Notes under the pieces: model-generated
Databases searched by the model: none
Told to the model about the DNA's origin: nothing
Seen by the model: the letters and a program-made list of their open reading frames with translations, nothing else
From: Marinobacter vulgaris
GTDB lineage: Bacteria; Pseudomonadota; Gammaproteobacteria; Pseudomonadales; Oleiphilaceae
DNA length: 64,000 bases
Direction of reading: 5' to 3'
NCBI RefSeq assembly: GCF_003344045.1
Contig: NZ_QFWX01000005.1
Coordinates: 1-64,000, forward strand
Translations under genes and position numbers: made by a program
In this document: positions 31,498 through 41,989 of the stretch, in pieces
How positions within the stretch are numbered: the first letter of the stretch is position 1
How the letters are laid out: each line of letters starts with the position of its first letter

Positions 31498-32655
31498 ATG
31501 TTTGAACTCGTCGATAATGTCCAGCAGAACGCTGTCATTAAAGTAGTGGGAGTTGGCGGTGGTGGCGGTAACGCCGTTCGCCACATGCTCAACAGTGATA
31601 TTGAAGGTGTGGAGTTCATCTGCGCCAATACCGATGCCCAGGCCCTCACGGACCTGGACGCGCGTCAGATCATCCAGCTTGGTGGCAATATCACCAAGGG
31701 CCTGGGTGCCGGAGCCAACCCGGAAGTGGGGCGCCAGTCTGCCCTCGAGGACCGCGATCGCATTGCCGAGGCGCTGAAAGGTGCTGATATGGTCTTCATT
31801 ACTGCCGGCATGGGCGGCGGGACCGGGACAGGTGCTGCTCCCGTGGTGGCTGAAGTGGCCCGTGAGCTGGGTATCCTGACGGTGGCCGTGGTCACCAAGC
31901 CCTTCATGTTTGAAGGTGGCAAACGCATGAGCGTTGCCGACTCCGGCCTCAAGGAACTCGAAGAAACCGTTGATTCGCTGATCACCATCCCCAACGAAAA
32001 GTTGCTGGCGGTGATGGGCAAGAAAACCAGCTTGCTGGACGCGTTCGCTTCGGCCAATGATGTGCTGTTGGGCGCGGTTCAGGGCATCGCTGACCTGATT
32101 ACCCGAAACGGAATGATCAATGTGGACTTTGCCGACGTAAAGACGGTTATGTCGGAAATGGGCAATGCCATGATGGGTACCGCGCGTGCCACTGGTGAGA
32201 ACCGGGCCCGCGAAGCTGCCGAAGCGGCAATTCGCAGCCCGCTGCTGGAAGATATCAACCTGCAGGGCGCCAAGGGTATCCTGGTCAACATCACCGCGGG
32301 CATGGATCTCAACCTGGGCGAATTTTCCGAAGTTGGCGACATTGTTCGCGAATTTGCATCGGATTCCGCCACCGTTGTGGTGGGTACGGTGATCGATCCG
32401 GACATGACCGATGAGCTCAAGGTAACGGTTGTTGCTACTGGCCTGGGTGGAGATCGTGAAAAACCCACCAAGGTGGTGGATAACACCCGCAGCCTTGATG
32501 GCACAACGGATTACAACCAGCTTGATCGTCCCGCTGTACTGCGCCGCCGGGCCGTGGCTCACGGCAACGTGGCGATTGATCAGAGCAAGGACAAGGAAGA
32601 GCAGGGCGTCGATTATCTCGATATTCCCGCATTCCTGCGTCGTCAGGCTGACTGA
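31498..32655 (+). CDS. ftsZ: Cell division protein FtsZ
   Basis: The tubulin-like GTPase that forms the Z ring. The 385-residue protein has the tubulin signature GGGTGTG at residues 106-112, the T7 synergy loop segment [12 protein letters not shown], and the C-terminal peptide [13 protein letters not shown] that binds FtsA and ZipA. A variable linker lies between about residues 320 and 370. A strong ribosome binding site (GAAGGAG) precedes it. The 101-base gap after ftsA holds a short direct repeat, noted in the findings. Confidence 0.98.
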   Translation: MFELVDNVQQNAVIKVVGVGGGGGNAVRHMLNSDIEGVEFICANTDAQALTDLDARQIIQLGGNITKGLGAGANPEVGRQSALEDRDRIAEALKGADMVFITAGMGGGTGTGAAPVVAEVARELGILTVAVVTKPFMFEGGKRMSVADSGLKELEETVDSLITIPNEKLLAVMGKKTSLLDAFASANDVLLGAVQGIADLITRNGMINVDFADVKTVMSEMGNAMMGTARATGENRAREAAEAAIRSPLLEDINLQGAKGILVNITAGMDLNLGEFSEVGDIVREFASDSATVVVGTVIDPDMTDELKVTVVATGLGGDREKPTKVVDNTRSLDGTTDYNQLDRPAVLRRRAVAHGNVAIDQSKDKEEQGVDYLDIPAFLRRQAD

Positions 32656-32861
32656 TAATCTGTTGCAAATGCGTTCGAAAGTGGAACCATTTTCGCTGAA
32701 TGACGCGTGCTGAGTATCAGCCCGGCCTCGCGCCGGAGAACCTGTTCAGTAGTTACAAAGAGCTACGATTGGTTAAATGGTATTCAGTTTTACTTTCTGG
32801 TATTCTCCGGGCAGATTTTTGCCCAGACTATATCGCATTTATGTGACGGAAATATGTACCG

Positions 32862-33776
32862 ATGATCAGACAACGGACACTCAAAAACACCATCCGTGCC
32901 ACCGGTGTTGGCCTTCACTCAGGTGAAAAGGTTTACCTGACCCTGAAGCCGGCACCAGTGGATTCGGGCATCGTATTCCGCCGCACCGATCTTGACCCCG
33001 TGGTCGATATCCGTGCCTGTGCGGAAAACGTGGGTGAGACCATGCTTTCCACGACACTTCTGAAAGACGGTGTCCGGGTTGCAACAGTAGAGCATTTGTT
33101 GTCAGCCATGGCTGGTCTCGGAATCGATAACTGCTTCGTCGAACTCAGCGCGGCGGAAGTGCCCATCATGGACGGCTCGGCCGGTCCTTTTGTGTTTCTT
33201 CTGCAATCTGCCGGTATCGCCGAGCAGGACGCGGCCAAGCGTTTCATCCGCATCAAGCGCGAAGTGACGGTCGAGGAAGGTGACAAGAAAGCGACCCTGC
33301 TGCCTTTCGAAGGCTTCAAGGTGAGCTTTGGCATCGACTTCGACCACCCGGTTTTCAAGGGGCGCGCCCAGACTGCAACCGTCGACTTCTCCAGCACGTC
33401 TTTCGTGAAGGAAGTCAGTCGTGCGCGGACTTTCGGTTTCATGCGCGACATTGAAAAGCTGCGGGCAATGAACCTGGCGCTGGGCGGAAGCGTGGATAAC
33501 GCCATCGTCGTTGACGATTACAAGATCCTCAACGAAGACGGCCTGCGCTACGAAGACGAATTCGTCAAGCACAAGCTGCTGGATGCCATCGGCGATCTTT
33601 ACCAGTTAGGCAATAGCCTGATTGGGGAGTTCCGTGGTATTAAATCCGGCCATGACCTGAATAACAAGCTGCTGCGCAAGCTCAGGGCAGAAGAGGATGC
33701 GTGGGAAGTGGTGACCTTTGACGACGAGGCCGCTGCCCCGATTTCCTACATGAAACCTGTGCTGGCGGCGGGCTAG
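32862..33776 (+). CDS. lpxC: UDP-3-O-acyl-N-acetylglucosamine deacetylase
   Basis: The zinc enzyme of the committed step of lipid A synthesis. The 304-residue protein has the zinc-binding [13 protein letters not shown] (about residue 79) and HKLLDAIGD (about 237-245), and [21 protein letters not shown] at the start. It closes the division cluster as in other gammaproteobacteria. A gap of 206 bases separates it from ftsZ, so it may have its own promoter. I did not find a convincing one. Confidence 0.98.
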   Translation: MIRQRTLKNTIRATGVGLHSGEKVYLTLKPAPVDSGIVFRRTDLDPVVDIRACAENVGETMLSTTLLKDGVRVATVEHLLSAMAGLGIDNCFVELSAAEVPIMDGSAGPFVFLLQSAGIAEQDAAKRFIRIKREVTVEEGDKKATLLPFEGFKVSFGIDFDHPVFKGRAQTATVDFSSTSFVKEVSRARTFGFMRDIEKLRAMNLALGGSVDNAIVVDDYKILNEDGLRYEDEFVKHKLLDAIGDLYQLGNSLIGEFRGIKSGHDLNNKLLRKLRAEEDAWEVVTFDDEAAAPISYMKPVLAAG

Positions 33777-33788
33777 GGGCGGGACGCC

Positions 33789-34235
33789 TTAATCCCGGAC
33801 GTGGCTAGCGAGTTTTTCGAGAACCTCGCGTAACTGTTTGTCCTTCGTGTGCCCGGCTTCTTCTTTGAGGAGCCGGGCATTTTCGTTGCTGAGGGGTGTC
33901 ATTTTAATCTTGGGGCGCTCGCTGAATCTTGGCGGTGCAACCTTGACCTTCAGTTTCCACACGAAACGGAACAGCTCCTGTTTGCGCAGCGCTTCCATGA
34001 TTTCGTGCTGGCGGAAACGGATCTGGCTGGCAGTGGTGGCTGCTGATGCGGAAAGCACCAGCTCACCCTCTTTGCAGCTGACAAAGCGGGTCCCTTTGGC
34101 CAGGCTCTGCGGCAGCGCCGCGACGACCATCTGTTCCGCCTGGGCATGATGCTGGGCCTTTGCCATCAGCTCCCGCAGGGTTGAAGCCCTGGAGAAGCTG
34201 TCCGGAGTCAATTCGAGGTCGGTTTTCTTTTTCAT
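33789..34235 (-). CDS. DUF721 / DciA-like protein
   Basis: A 148-residue DUF721 protein. DciA, the founding member with known function, helps load the replicative helicase DnaB in bacteria that lack DnaC or DnaI. The N-terminal DUF721 domain covers about residues 12-105 (QSLAKGTRFVSCKEGELVLS, SQIRFRQHEIMEAL). The basic C-terminal part (KVAPPRFSERPKIKM) resembles the extension seen in gammaproteobacterial DciA. It is convergent with lpxC 12 bases away. From memory, a DUF721 gene sits at the same place in Pseudomonas. The helicase-loading role is inferred from the family. Confidence 0.8.
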   Translation of the reverse strand: MKKKTDLELTPDSFSRASTLRELMAKAQHHAQAEQMVVAALPQSLAKGTRFVSCKEGELVLSASAATTASQIRFRQHEIMEALRKQELFRFVWKLKVKVAPPRFSERPKIKMTPLSNENARLLKEEAGHTKDKQLREVLEKLASHVRD

Positions 34236-34546
34236 GGCAATCAGTAGTTCTCGACGACAACGGTAACGATTGGTTACACTTTTGTACGGTTAATAGGCAG
34301 ACCCTGTATTACACTCGTTTTACATTGCTTGATGTGTGTGTGTCCACGGGTGACTGCCATTTTATCAATTGCAGGCGTTGCGACGGATAGCACGTGCGTA
34401 TTCAGACACGATTGATGCTGCCCAGGATTGAGTAGACGGAGAGAAGCTCCGCAATCTGGCAAAGGATGCCCCGGCAGGCCCAGTCAGAACACTCAGGATG
34501 CAACCCTGCAGGATCAGGTTGTGTCCCCATGAAACCAGAAGACGAT
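34236..34546. other. Intergenic region between the DUF721 gene and the M23 peptidase
   Basis: About 310 bases between divergent genes, AT-richer than the flanks in 34255-34380. It must hold promoters for both sides. The best candidate pairs (such as TTGTAC at 34282 with TATTAC at 34307, 19-base spacer) are too weak to annotate. A small hairpin cggag-agaag-ctccg lies at about 34437-34451. No gene is seen. Confidence 0.5.
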
Positions 34547-35482
34547 ATGAATATCATCCTCGTAGGCAAGCGCCATGGGAAATCTCGTGCCGTCTCGATA
34601 AACGCTCCGGTTGCGGCCGGCCTGGCCTTTATCGTAACCGCACTGCTGGCTCTGGCAGGCTGGTCTGGTTACCAGATTGCCCTTGGGCAGGTAGAACAGG
34701 TCGAGGCCGGAGACCCGGAGCTGGTGGCAGAATGGCGTTCGAAACTGAGTGAACAGAAAGACGAGCTCGCGCAAATAGAACGCAATGTCCAGCAGCAGGT
34801 GGATGCCCTGACACTTCGCCTGGGTCAAATGCAGGGGCGCCTGCTTCGCCTTGACGCGCTGGGGCAACGGTTCGTGGAATCCGGCCTCGTCGCCAGCGAC
34901 GAGTTTGATTTCGACCAGCCGGCCGCAGTAGGTGGCCCTGAGGATAGCCTTGATGGCGACTCCTACACGGCCCCTGAGCTCACCGGCATGATTGATCAGC
35001 TGGCAAAGCGTATCGAGGATCGCGAACAGCAACTGCGAATGCTGGATATGGTCACTTCCCGCCAGAAACTCGAGAAAGAACTTTATGTGCAGGGTCGACC
35101 GATCACCTGGGGGTGGCTGTCGTCCAAGTATGGCTATCGTTCGGATCCCTTCACCGGAAAACGTACCTGGCATGCCGGTGTCGACCTGGCAGGCAAGGAC
35201 GGCAGCGATATCATCTCCGTTGCCGGCGGTGTGGTCACCTACGCTGACAAGCGCTACGGTTATGGCAATCTGGTGGAAGTGGACCACGGGGAGGGCCTGG
35301 TGACCCGTTATGCACACGCCAAGACCATCAAGGTTAGCGTGGGAGATGTCGTCCAGAAAGGTCAGGTTCTCGCCCTGATGGGTAGCACCGGGCGCTCGAC
35401 CGGCCCTCACGTTCATTTTGAGGTGATTCGCAACGGCAAGTCCGAAAACCCGGAAACCTACATAAAAAGAGCCAGGCGCTAA
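34547..35482 (+). CDS. M23-family (LytM/EnvC-like) metallopeptidase
   Basis: A membrane-anchored protein with a C-terminal peptidase M23 domain, probably acting on or regulating peptidoglycan hydrolysis in the periplasm. From ATG 34547 it has 311 residues, one transmembrane segment (about 24-43), a coiled coil (about 65-105) and a second helical stretch near 150-180. The M23 core has HAGVD and HVHFEV, so all typical zinc ligands (HxxxD and HxH) are present. It should be an active enzyme rather than a degenerate EnvC type. Upstream in-frame starts (34466, 34529) have poorer ribosome binding sites. Confidence 0.85.
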   Translation: MNIILVGKRHGKSRAVSINAPVAAGLAFIVTALLALAGWSGYQIALGQVEQVEAGDPELVAEWRSKLSEQKDELAQIERNVQQQVDALTLRLGQMQGRLLRLDALGQRFVESGLVASDEFDFDQPAAVGGPEDSLDGDSYTAPELTGMIDQLAKRIEDREQQLRMLDMVTSRQKLEKELYVQGRPITWGWLSSKYGYRSDPFTGKRTWHAGVDLAGKDGSDIISVAGGVVTYADKRYGYGNLVEVDHGEGLVTRYAHAKTIKVSVGDVVQKGQVLALMGSTGRSTGPHVHFEVIRNGKSENPETYIKRARR

Positions 35483-35644
35483 GCGGCCCGGTCAGTCGCC
35501 CTGCGCCGTCCTGCCGCCCGGACAGATACCTTTTTTCAATCTTTTCAGCGTTGTGACAGGCTTCTGTGAGGCCTGACTTTTGTACTGCTGTGAAATAAGG
35601 TTAGAATGCCGGCTTCCTCCGTTTAATCAAAGAAGCATTGGTCT

Positions 35645-38392
35645 ATGTTCACAAAGCTTGCAACCAAGATGTTCGGCAGTAAGAACGCCAGAGAAATCAA
35701 GCGAATGCGCAAAACCGTCTCGCGCATCAACGAACTTGAAGAGCAGTATGGCAATTTGTCGGACACCGAGTTGCAGGGAAAGACTGCGGAATTCCGTCGC
35801 CGGTATGAGGAGGGCGAAAGCCTTGACGCGCTGCTGCCGGAAGCTTTTGCCACCACCAGGGAGGCCAGCCGGCGGGTGATGGGCATGCGTCATTATGACG
35901 TGCAGATGGTGGGTGGCATTACGCTCCACGAGGGCCGGATCGCCGAAATGAAAACCGGCGAGGGTAAAACCCTTGTGGCCACCCTGGCAGTTTACTTGAA
36001 CGCGCTGACCGGAAAAGGCGTGCACCTGGTGACGGTAAACGACTACCTGGCCCGTCGTGACGCCGACTGGATGGGCAAGCTGTACCGTTTTCTTGGCCTT
36101 CAGGTGGGGGTGGTAGCGGCTGGTCAACCCCAGGAAGAAAAGCGCGCCGCCTATCAGGCCGATATCACTTACGGCACCAATAACGAGTTCGGTTTTGATT
36201 ACCTGCGGGACAACATGGCGTTCAGCACCGAGGACAAGGTGCAACGTGGCCTGCACTTTGCCATCGTCGACGAGGTGGATTCCATCCTGATTGACGAGGC
36301 CCGCACCCCGCTGATTATTTCCGGTGCCGCCGAAGACAGCTCGAAACTGTACCAGGCAATCAACGAACTGGTGCCAAGACTTGAACAGGGTGAGGTCAGC
36401 GAAGAAGAAGCCGAGCCCAGCGGCGACTTCACCATCGACGAAAAGTCCCGACAGGTAGAGCTGACCGAAAATGGCCATGAAAGAGTGGAAGAGCTGTTAC
36501 TGGAACGTGGTCTGCTGAAGGAAGGGGAGAGCCTTTATTCCGCCGCCAATCTCAGCCTGTTGCACCATATCCATTCCGCCCTCCGGGCACACCACCTTTT
36601 CCAGAAAGATGTGGACTACATTGTCCAGGGTGACCAGGTGGTGATCGTCGACGAGCACACCGGGCGCACCATGCCGGGCCGCCGCTGGAGCGAGGGTTTG
36701 CACCAGGCGATTGAGGCCAAGGAAGGTGTCCGTATCCAGGCAGAGAGCCAGACCCTGGCTTCGACTACCTTCCAGAACTACTTCCGTCTGTATGACAAGC
36801 TGGCCGGCATGACCGGTACCGCGGATACCGAAGCGTTCGAATTCCGCCAGATCTACGGACTGGATGTCGTTGTTATTCCGCCCAACAAACCGATCCAGCG
36901 GATCGACTACAACGACCTGATCTACCTGACCGAGGAAGAAAAGTTTCACGCCATCATTGACGAGATCAAGGACGTCACTGCCGAGGGGCGGCCCATTCTG
37001 GTAGGTACCGCCTCTATCGAGGCGTCCGAAATGCTGTCCATGCTGCTGAAAAAATCGCGGATTGATCACAAGATCCTGAACGCCAAGCAGCATGAGAGTG
37101 AGGCCCAGATTATCGCCCAGGCGGGTCGTCCGGGTGCGGTCACCATCGCTACCAACATGGCCGGTCGTGGTACCGACATCGTGCTGGGCGGCAACTGGGA
37201 ATTCGAGGTCGCGGGTCTGGACAACCCCACCGAAGAAGAGGTTGGCCGCATCAAGGCGCAATGGACCGAGCGCCACAATCAGGTTCTTGATGCCGGTGGC
37301 CTGCACATTATCGGCACGGAGCGGCACGAATCCCGCCGTATCGACAACCAGCTGCGGGGTCGCGCAGGTCGTCAGGGCGACCCGGGGTCGTCACGCTTCT
37401 TCCTGTCTCTGGAAGACAACCTGATGCGGATATTCGCTCCGGATCGGGTGAAGAGCCTGATGCAGGCCATGGGCATGAAAAAGGGCGAGGCCATCGAACA
37501 CCGCATGGTCACCAATGCCATCGAAAAATCCCAGCGCAAGGTGGAAGGCCGCAACTTCGATATGCGCAAAACCCTGCTGGAATACGACGATGTGGCCAAT
37601 GACCAGCGCACGGTGATCTACGATCAGCGCAACGAGGTGATGTCCTCGAATGACATTTCCGAGATGGTCAAGACCATCCGCGAAGATGTGGTCGACTCCC
37701 TGATCAGCGAATTCATTCCGCCGCAAAGCATGCCCGAACAGTGGGATGTGCCGGGACTGGAAAGTCAGCTGCAGTCGGAAATGGCTATCAATCTCCCGAT
37801 TCAGAAGTGGCTGGACGAGGACAGCAAGCTGTTCGAGGAAAATCTGCGCCAACGCATTCTCGACGAAATCGTTGCAGCCTACGAGGCCAAGGAAGAGATT
37901 GCCGGTTCCGAATCCATGCGCAAGTTCGAGAAACAGGTGTTCCTGCAGGTGCTCGATACCCTGTGGAAGGAGCATCTGTCGAACATGGACCATTTGCGCC
38001 GCGGTATACACCTGCGTGGCTACGCCCAGAAGAATCCCAAGCAGGAATACAAGCGCGAGGCGTTCAACCTCTTCGAGACCATGCTGGAAACCATGAAGCG
38101 GGATGTGGTGCGGGTGCTTTCCCACGTTCGCGTGCAGAGCCGTGAAGAAATGGAGGAAGTCGAGCGCCGGCGCAAGGAAGAGCTGGAGAGAGAGCTCGCC
38201 CAGGCCCGTCTGCGCCACGATGAAACCAGCGCCACCGCTCAGCAGCAGGACGACAATGCCGGTGCTGCCGGTGCGCAGGCACAGGGCATCCCGGAAACCT
38301 TTGTGCGACAGGACCGGAAAGTGGGGCGCAACGAGCCCTGTCCATGCGGGTCCGGCAAGAAGTACAAGCAGTGCTGCGGAAAGGTCAGCTGA
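35645..38392 (+). CDS. secA: Protein translocase ATPase SecA
   Basis: The motor ATPase of the Sec pathway. At 915 residues it is close to E. coli SecA (901). Walker A is MKTGEGKTL (near residue 105), the DEAD-like box is [20 protein letters not shown], and [14 protein letters not shown] and [17 protein letters not shown] are helicase motifs. The C-terminal zinc-binding SecB/lipid motif is [16 protein letters not shown] possible -10 TAGAAT lies at 35602-35607, with only a weak -35. Confidence 0.98.
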   Translation: MFTKLATKMFGSKNAREIKRMRKTVSRINELEEQYGNLSDTELQGKTAEFRRRYEEGESLDALLPEAFATTREASRRVMGMRHYDVQMVGGITLHEGRIAEMKTGEGKTLVATLAVYLNALTGKGVHLVTVNDYLARRDADWMGKLYRFLGLQVGVVAAGQPQEEKRAAYQADITYGTNNEFGFDYLRDNMAFSTEDKVQRGLHFAIVDEVDSILIDEARTPLIISGAAEDSSKLYQAINELVPRLEQGEVSEEEAEPSGDFTIDEKSRQVELTENGHERVEELLLERGLLKEGESLYSAANLSLLHHIHSALRAHHLFQKDVDYIVQGDQVVIVDEHTGRTMPGRRWSEGLHQAIEAKEGVRIQAESQTLASTTFQNYFRLYDKLAGMTGTADTEAFEFRQIYGLDVVVIPPNKPIQRIDYNDLIYLTEEEKFHAIIDEIKDVTAEGRPILVGTASIEASEMLSMLLKKSRIDHKILNAKQHESEAQIIAQAGRPGAVTIATNMAGRGTDIVLGGNWEFEVAGLDNPTEEEVGRIKAQWTERHNQVLDAGGLHIIGTERHESRRIDNQLRGRAGRQGDPGSSRFFLSLEDNLMRIFAPDRVKSLMQAMGMKKGEAIEHRMVTNAIEKSQRKVEGRNFDMRKTLLEYDDVANDQRTVIYDQRNEVMSSNDISEMVKTIREDVVDSLISEFIPPQSMPEQWDVPGLESQLQSEMAINLPIQKWLDEDSKLFEENLRQRILDEIVAAYEAKEEIAGSESMRKFEKQVFLQVLDTLWKEHLSNMDHLRRGIHLRGYAQKNPKQEYKREAFNLFETMLETMKRDVVRVLSHVRVQSREEMEEVERRRKEELERELAQARLRHDETSATAQQQDDNAGAAGAQAQGIPETFVRQDRKVGRNEPCPCGSGKKYKQCCGKVS

Positions 38393-38419
38393 TTACCGAT
38401 ACTGACCAGTAGCATAACG

Positions 38420-38454
38420 ACCCGCACCCTGATCCATGCAGGCTGCGGGTTTTT
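38420..38454 (+). terminator. Rho-independent terminator after secA
   Basis: A two-part stem, acccgca/tgcgggt outside and cctg/cagg inside, separated by a c-c mismatch, with a 7-nt loop and a T run. It lies between secA and argJ. Confidence 0.85.
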
Positions 38455-38487
38455 CATTGGGTTGCTGTTGATGACAGGAGAGTGAAA

Positions 38488-39705
38488 ATGGCCGTTGGTC
38501 CAGGCACCTTGCCGACATTTTTCCCGATTCCCGGTGTAAAGCTGGGCATCGGAAGCGCCGGGATCAAGAAACCGGGCAAAAAGGATCTGGTGGTTATTGA
38601 GCTGGCCCCGGGGAGCCGTGTGGCCGGTATCTTTACCCGCAACCAGTTCTGCGCGGCTCCGGTTCATATCGCCCGACGCCACCTGGGTAATGATGCACCC
38701 CGCTATCTGTTGATCAATACCGGAAATGCCAACGCCGGTACCGGTGAGCAGGGCATGAAAGACGCCCAGGCCTGTTGCCAGGCACTGGCAGACGCGGCAG
38801 GTGTGTCCGCGGGCTCGGTGCTGCCATTCTCGACCGGCGTTATTGGTGAGCCGCTGCCGGTCGCGAAGATCCTGAATGGGTTGCCGCAGGCATTGGCGGA
38901 TGTATCGGAATCCCATTGGGCGGAAGCGGCCTCCGGAATCATGACCACGGATACCCGGCCCAAGGGCGCTACCCGCCAGATCGATCTGGACGGTCACAAA
39001 GTATCCATTTCAGGGATCAGCAAGGGTGCCGGCATGATTCGCCCGAACATGGCCACCATGCTGGGCTTTATCGCGACTGACGCAAAAATCTCGCCCGAGG
39101 TGTTGTCGGCGCTTGCTTCCGAGTTGGGAGAAAAGTCGTTCAATCGCATTACCATTGACGGCGATACCTCCACCAACGACGCCTGCATGCTAATTGCCAG
39201 CGGCCAATACAGCGGCCCGGAGATCACTGCTGGCAGCGATTGCCTGCCAAAGCTGAGGGGCGCCTTGAACGAGGTGTTCCTGGAGCTGGCCCATGCCATT
39301 GTCAGGGACGGAGAGGGAGCCACCAAGTTTGTCACCATTGAGGTTAGCCAGGCGGGTTCGGTCCAGGAGGCGCTGGACGTTGCCTACACCGTTGCCCACT
39401 CGCCCCTGGTGAAGACCGCGCTGTTTGCGTCTGACCCCAACTGGGGCCGGATCCTGGCCGCGGTGGGGCGTGCCGGTGTCGAGGGGCTGGACCTGAATGC
39501 CCTTGAAATCTGGCTGGGGGATGTCTGCCTGGTGCGCAAGGGCGGCCGCGCGGAAGACTACAGCGAAGCCCGCGGGCAGGCGGTAATGGCTGGCGAGGAA
39601 ATTACCATTCACATCGACCTCAAGCGGGGTGATGTCATGGAACGGGTTTGGACCTGCGACTTTTCCCATGACTATGTCACCATTAATGCCGAGTACCGCA
39701 CCTGA
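38488..39705 (+). CDS. argJ: Bifunctional ornithine acetyltransferase / N-acetylglutamate synthase
   Basis: Recycles the acetyl group from N-acetylornithine to glutamate and, in bifunctional members, also uses acetyl-CoA, in arginine synthesis. The 405-residue precursor contains the self-cleavage site ATMLG (in IRPNMATMLGFIATD, about residue 190), whose threonine becomes the N-terminal nucleophile of the beta chain. The ATG at 38488 follows AGGAGAG. An in-frame GTG two codons upstream overlaps that site. Confidence 0.96.
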   Translation: MAVGPGTLPTFFPIPGVKLGIGSAGIKKPGKKDLVVIELAPGSRVAGIFTRNQFCAAPVHIARRHLGNDAPRYLLINTGNANAGTGEQGMKDAQACCQALADAAGVSAGSVLPFSTGVIGEPLPVAKILNGLPQALADVSESHWAEAASGIMTTDTRPKGATRQIDLDGHKVSISGISKGAGMIRPNMATMLGFIATDAKISPEVLSALASELGEKSFNRITIDGDTSTNDACMLIASGQYSGPEITAGSDCLPKLRGALNEVFLELAHAIVRDGEGATKFVTIEVSQAGSVQEALDVAYTVAHSPLVKTALFASDPNWGRILAAVGRAGVEGLDLNALEIWLGDVCLVRKGGRAEDYSEARGQAVMAGEEITIHIDLKRGDVMERVWTCDFSHDYVTINAEYRT

Positions 39706-39707
39706 CC

Positions 39708-40667
39708 ATGACAGCAGTCCGGGAAATACACGTCGCCGTTGGAGTTATCTTCCGCCAGGGACAGGTGTTGATTGCCCGTCGCCCGGACCATGTCCACCAG
39801 GGTGGGCTGCTTGAATTTCCGGGTGGCAAGGTTGAAACCGGTGAAAGCGTGCAGCAGGCCCTGGTCAGGGAAATTCGCGAAGAAACCGGGTTACGGATTG
39901 CACCGGACGCCCTGGAACCGGTGATCGAAATCCGCCACGATTATGGTGACAAGCGGGTATTTCTTGATGTCTGGGCAGCCTCCTCAGCCCAGGGCAGCCC
40001 TGAGGGCCGCGAAGGGCAGGAGATAAGCTGGCTCAATGTCTGCGATCTGGCCGATGCGGACTTTCCTGCTGCCAACCGCCCCATCATCCGGGCCTTGCGC
40101 CTGCCCCGCCAGTACGCCATTACCGGTATTGCAGCCGATACGACGGCTTACCTGAGGCAGCTGGAACAGGGGTTGCGTACCGCAAAGCCGGAGCTGTGTC
40201 TGCTGCGGGCGCCGAACCTGAGTGACGACGCCTATGCACAACTTGCAGCCTGGTCCCTGGAGGCCTGCAGGGCGAGTGGTGCGAGGCTGCTACTGCATGG
40301 TTCTGCATCCCTGCTTGAGCAGTTCCCGGCCGCTTGCGGCCTGCATCTGCCCTGGCATGAGGCCAGGCAACATTCCGCCCGGCCTGTTCCCGACGGTTAT
40401 CTGCTGGCGGTTTCCTGTCACAATGAGCAGGAAATAGCCCATGCCGGCCTGCTGCAGGCGGATTTCATTACCCTTGGTCCGGTGATGCCCACTCCCTCTC
40501 ATCCTGGCGCGACCGGGATCGGCTGGCGCCGTTTCCGGGAGCTGGTGGCAGTCTCGACGGTACCTGTTTTTGCGTTGGGCGGTCTCTCGTTGAAGGATCT
40601 TGCTGAGGCTCGCGGTGCCGGTGCCCAGGGTATTGCCGGTATCAGTTTCTGGTGGTCATCTGTCTGA
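39708..40667 (+). CDS. Nudix hydrolase (MutT-like) fused to a ThiE-like domain
   Basis: A two-domain protein of 319 residues. The N-terminal part (about 1-130) is a MutT-type Nudix hydrolase, with the Nudix box running from GGKVETGES to REETGL (about residues 37-59), probably cleaning 8-oxo-dGTP. The C-terminal part (about 140-319) resembles thiamine-phosphate synthase (ThiE/TenI-like TIM barrel: LGPVMPTPSHPGATGIGW, FALGGL). This fusion is widespread in Pseudomonas-like genomes next to argJ or secA. The gene starts two bases after argJ. I would not call it mutT without data, nor assume thiamine synthesis activity. Confidence 0.88.
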   Translation: MTAVREIHVAVGVIFRQGQVLIARRPDHVHQGGLLEFPGGKVETGESVQQALVREIREETGLRIAPDALEPVIEIRHDYGDKRVFLDVWAASSAQGSPEGREGQEISWLNVCDLADADFPAANRPIIRALRLPRQYAITGIAADTTAYLRQLEQGLRTAKPELCLLRAPNLSDDAYAQLAAWSLEACRASGARLLLHGSASLLEQFPAACGLHLPWHEARQHSARPVPDGYLLAVSCHNEQEIAHAGLLQADFITLGPVMPTPSHPGATGIGWRRFRELVAVSTVPVFALGGLSLKDLAEARGAGAQGIAGISFWWSSV

Positions 40668-40744
40668 TATTACGCCGGCCGCAGAGACTCCGCGCTCTGT
40701 TATGATGGCGGACAAATACCCACTCGATGATCTCTGGAGACACT

Positions 40745-41233
40745 GTGAGCAAACTGACCCATCTTGATGACAAAGGCGCCGCACACATGGTGGACGTTAC
40801 GTCCAAGGCAGCCACCGAACGGGAGGCCAGGGCAGAGGCGCTGATCCGGATGGCGCCTGAAACCCTGGCGATGATTGTGGAGGGGCAGCACCCCAAGGGT
40901 GATGTATTGGCGGTTGCGCGGGTCGCCGGCATTATGGCCGCCAAGAAGACCCATGACCTGATTCCCCTTTGTCACGCCCTGAACCTGACCTCGGTCAAAG
41001 TGGAACTGACACCGGGCGATGATGGTGCTTCGGTTCATATCGGGACCCTGTGCAAGCTATCCGGGCAGACAGGGGTCGAAATGGAGGCTCTGACGGCCGC
41101 CAGTGTCGCGGCGCTGACTCTCTACGATATGTGCAAGGCGGTTGATCGCGGCATGGTGGTAGATAATGTGCGCCTGCTCGAGAAGAAAGGTGGTCGAAGT
41201 GGCCACTGGTCCGCTTCAGACTCCGGTTCGTAA
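40745..41233 (+). CDS. moaC: Cyclic pyranopterin monophosphate synthase
   Basis: Converts the MoaA product to cyclic pyranopterin monophosphate in molybdenum cofactor synthesis. The 162-residue protein starts [21 protein letters not shown], as in relatives, from GTG 40745. Conserved segments are [16 protein letters not shown] and [17 protein letters not shown] with DMCKAVDRG. An ATG at 40727 is in frame, but the family N-terminus and the CTGGAGA site favour 40745. No other moa gene is nearby. Confidence 0.95.
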   Translation: MSKLTHLDDKGAAHMVDVTSKAATEREARAEALIRMAPETLAMIVEGQHPKGDVLAVARVAGIMAAKKTHDLIPLCHALNLTSVKVELTPGDDGASVHIGTLCKLSGQTGVEMEALTAASVAALTLYDMCKAVDRGMVVDNVRLLEKKGGRSGHWSASDSGS

Positions 41234-41346
41234 ACTCTTGCTATTCAGTGATACCGGACGGAGGAATGACCGTGCAGAGACTACGCCAGGACGGTGGCCG
41301 CGTGCTAGAATGCGCGGCCCGATTGACTGAACCACGAGGAAGCACT

Positions 41347-41961
41347 GTGGCCGTTCGTTACATCCAGACATGCCGGTTGCCTACCCCTTTCGGCGTTTTC
41401 GACATGCACGGGTTTGAAGAGCCGGACACCGGAAAGGAACATGTGGCGCTTACGCTGGGTGATCTGGACAGCCCTGAGCCGATGCTGGCGCGGACCCATT
41501 CCGAGTGCCTGACCGGCGATGCCCTGTACAGCATGCGCTGCGACTGTGGGTATCAGCTTGAGGAGGCTTTGCGCAGCATTGCCCGCGAGGGCCGTGGCAT
41601 TCTGATGTATCTGCGTCAGGAAGGTCGTGGCATTGGCCTGCTGAACAAGATTCGTGCCTATAATCTCCAGGATTTGGGTGCCGATACGGTCGAGGCCAAC
41701 GAACAACTGGGTTTTGCAGCTGATCTGCGGGATTACACCATGTGCCGCGACATGCTGGAGCATCTTGGTATCAGCAGCCTGAGGCTGATGACCAACAACC
41801 CCCGCAAGGTGGATGCGCTGACCGATCTAGGTATTGAAATTGCCGAGCGTGTGCCCCTGCACGTAGGGCGCAACCCCCATAACGAGCACTATCTGAACAC
41901 CAAGCAGAGCAAGCTCGGCCACTGGTTCGAGACCCATCAGGACGACGATCCCACCGTCTGA
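41347..41961 (+). CDS. ribA: GTP cyclohydrolase II
   Basis: Opens the imidazole ring of GTP in the first step of riboflavin synthesis. The 204-residue protein from GTG 41347 (preceded by GAGGAAG) begins [14 protein letters not shown]. The zinc ligands are in [37 protein letters not shown] holds catalytic residues, and [11 protein letters not shown] is near the end. The open frame extends upstream to 41248, but that part does not look like RibA. Confidence 0.95.
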   Translation: MAVRYIQTCRLPTPFGVFDMHGFEEPDTGKEHVALTLGDLDSPEPMLARTHSECLTGDALYSMRCDCGYQLEEALRSIAREGRGILMYLRQEGRGIGLLNKIRAYNLQDLGADTVEANEQLGFAADLRDYTMCRDMLEHLGISSLRLMTNNPRKVDALTDLGIEIAERVPLHVGRNPHNEHYLNTKQSKLGHWFETHQDDDPTV

Positions 41962-41989
41962 GCTTACCCCTATCTGCCCTGCCGCTCCC

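Noticed and set aside
35602-35607. secA promoter (TTGTAC-16-TAGAAT)
   Set aside because: Only three of six -35 positions match. Mentioned under secA instead.
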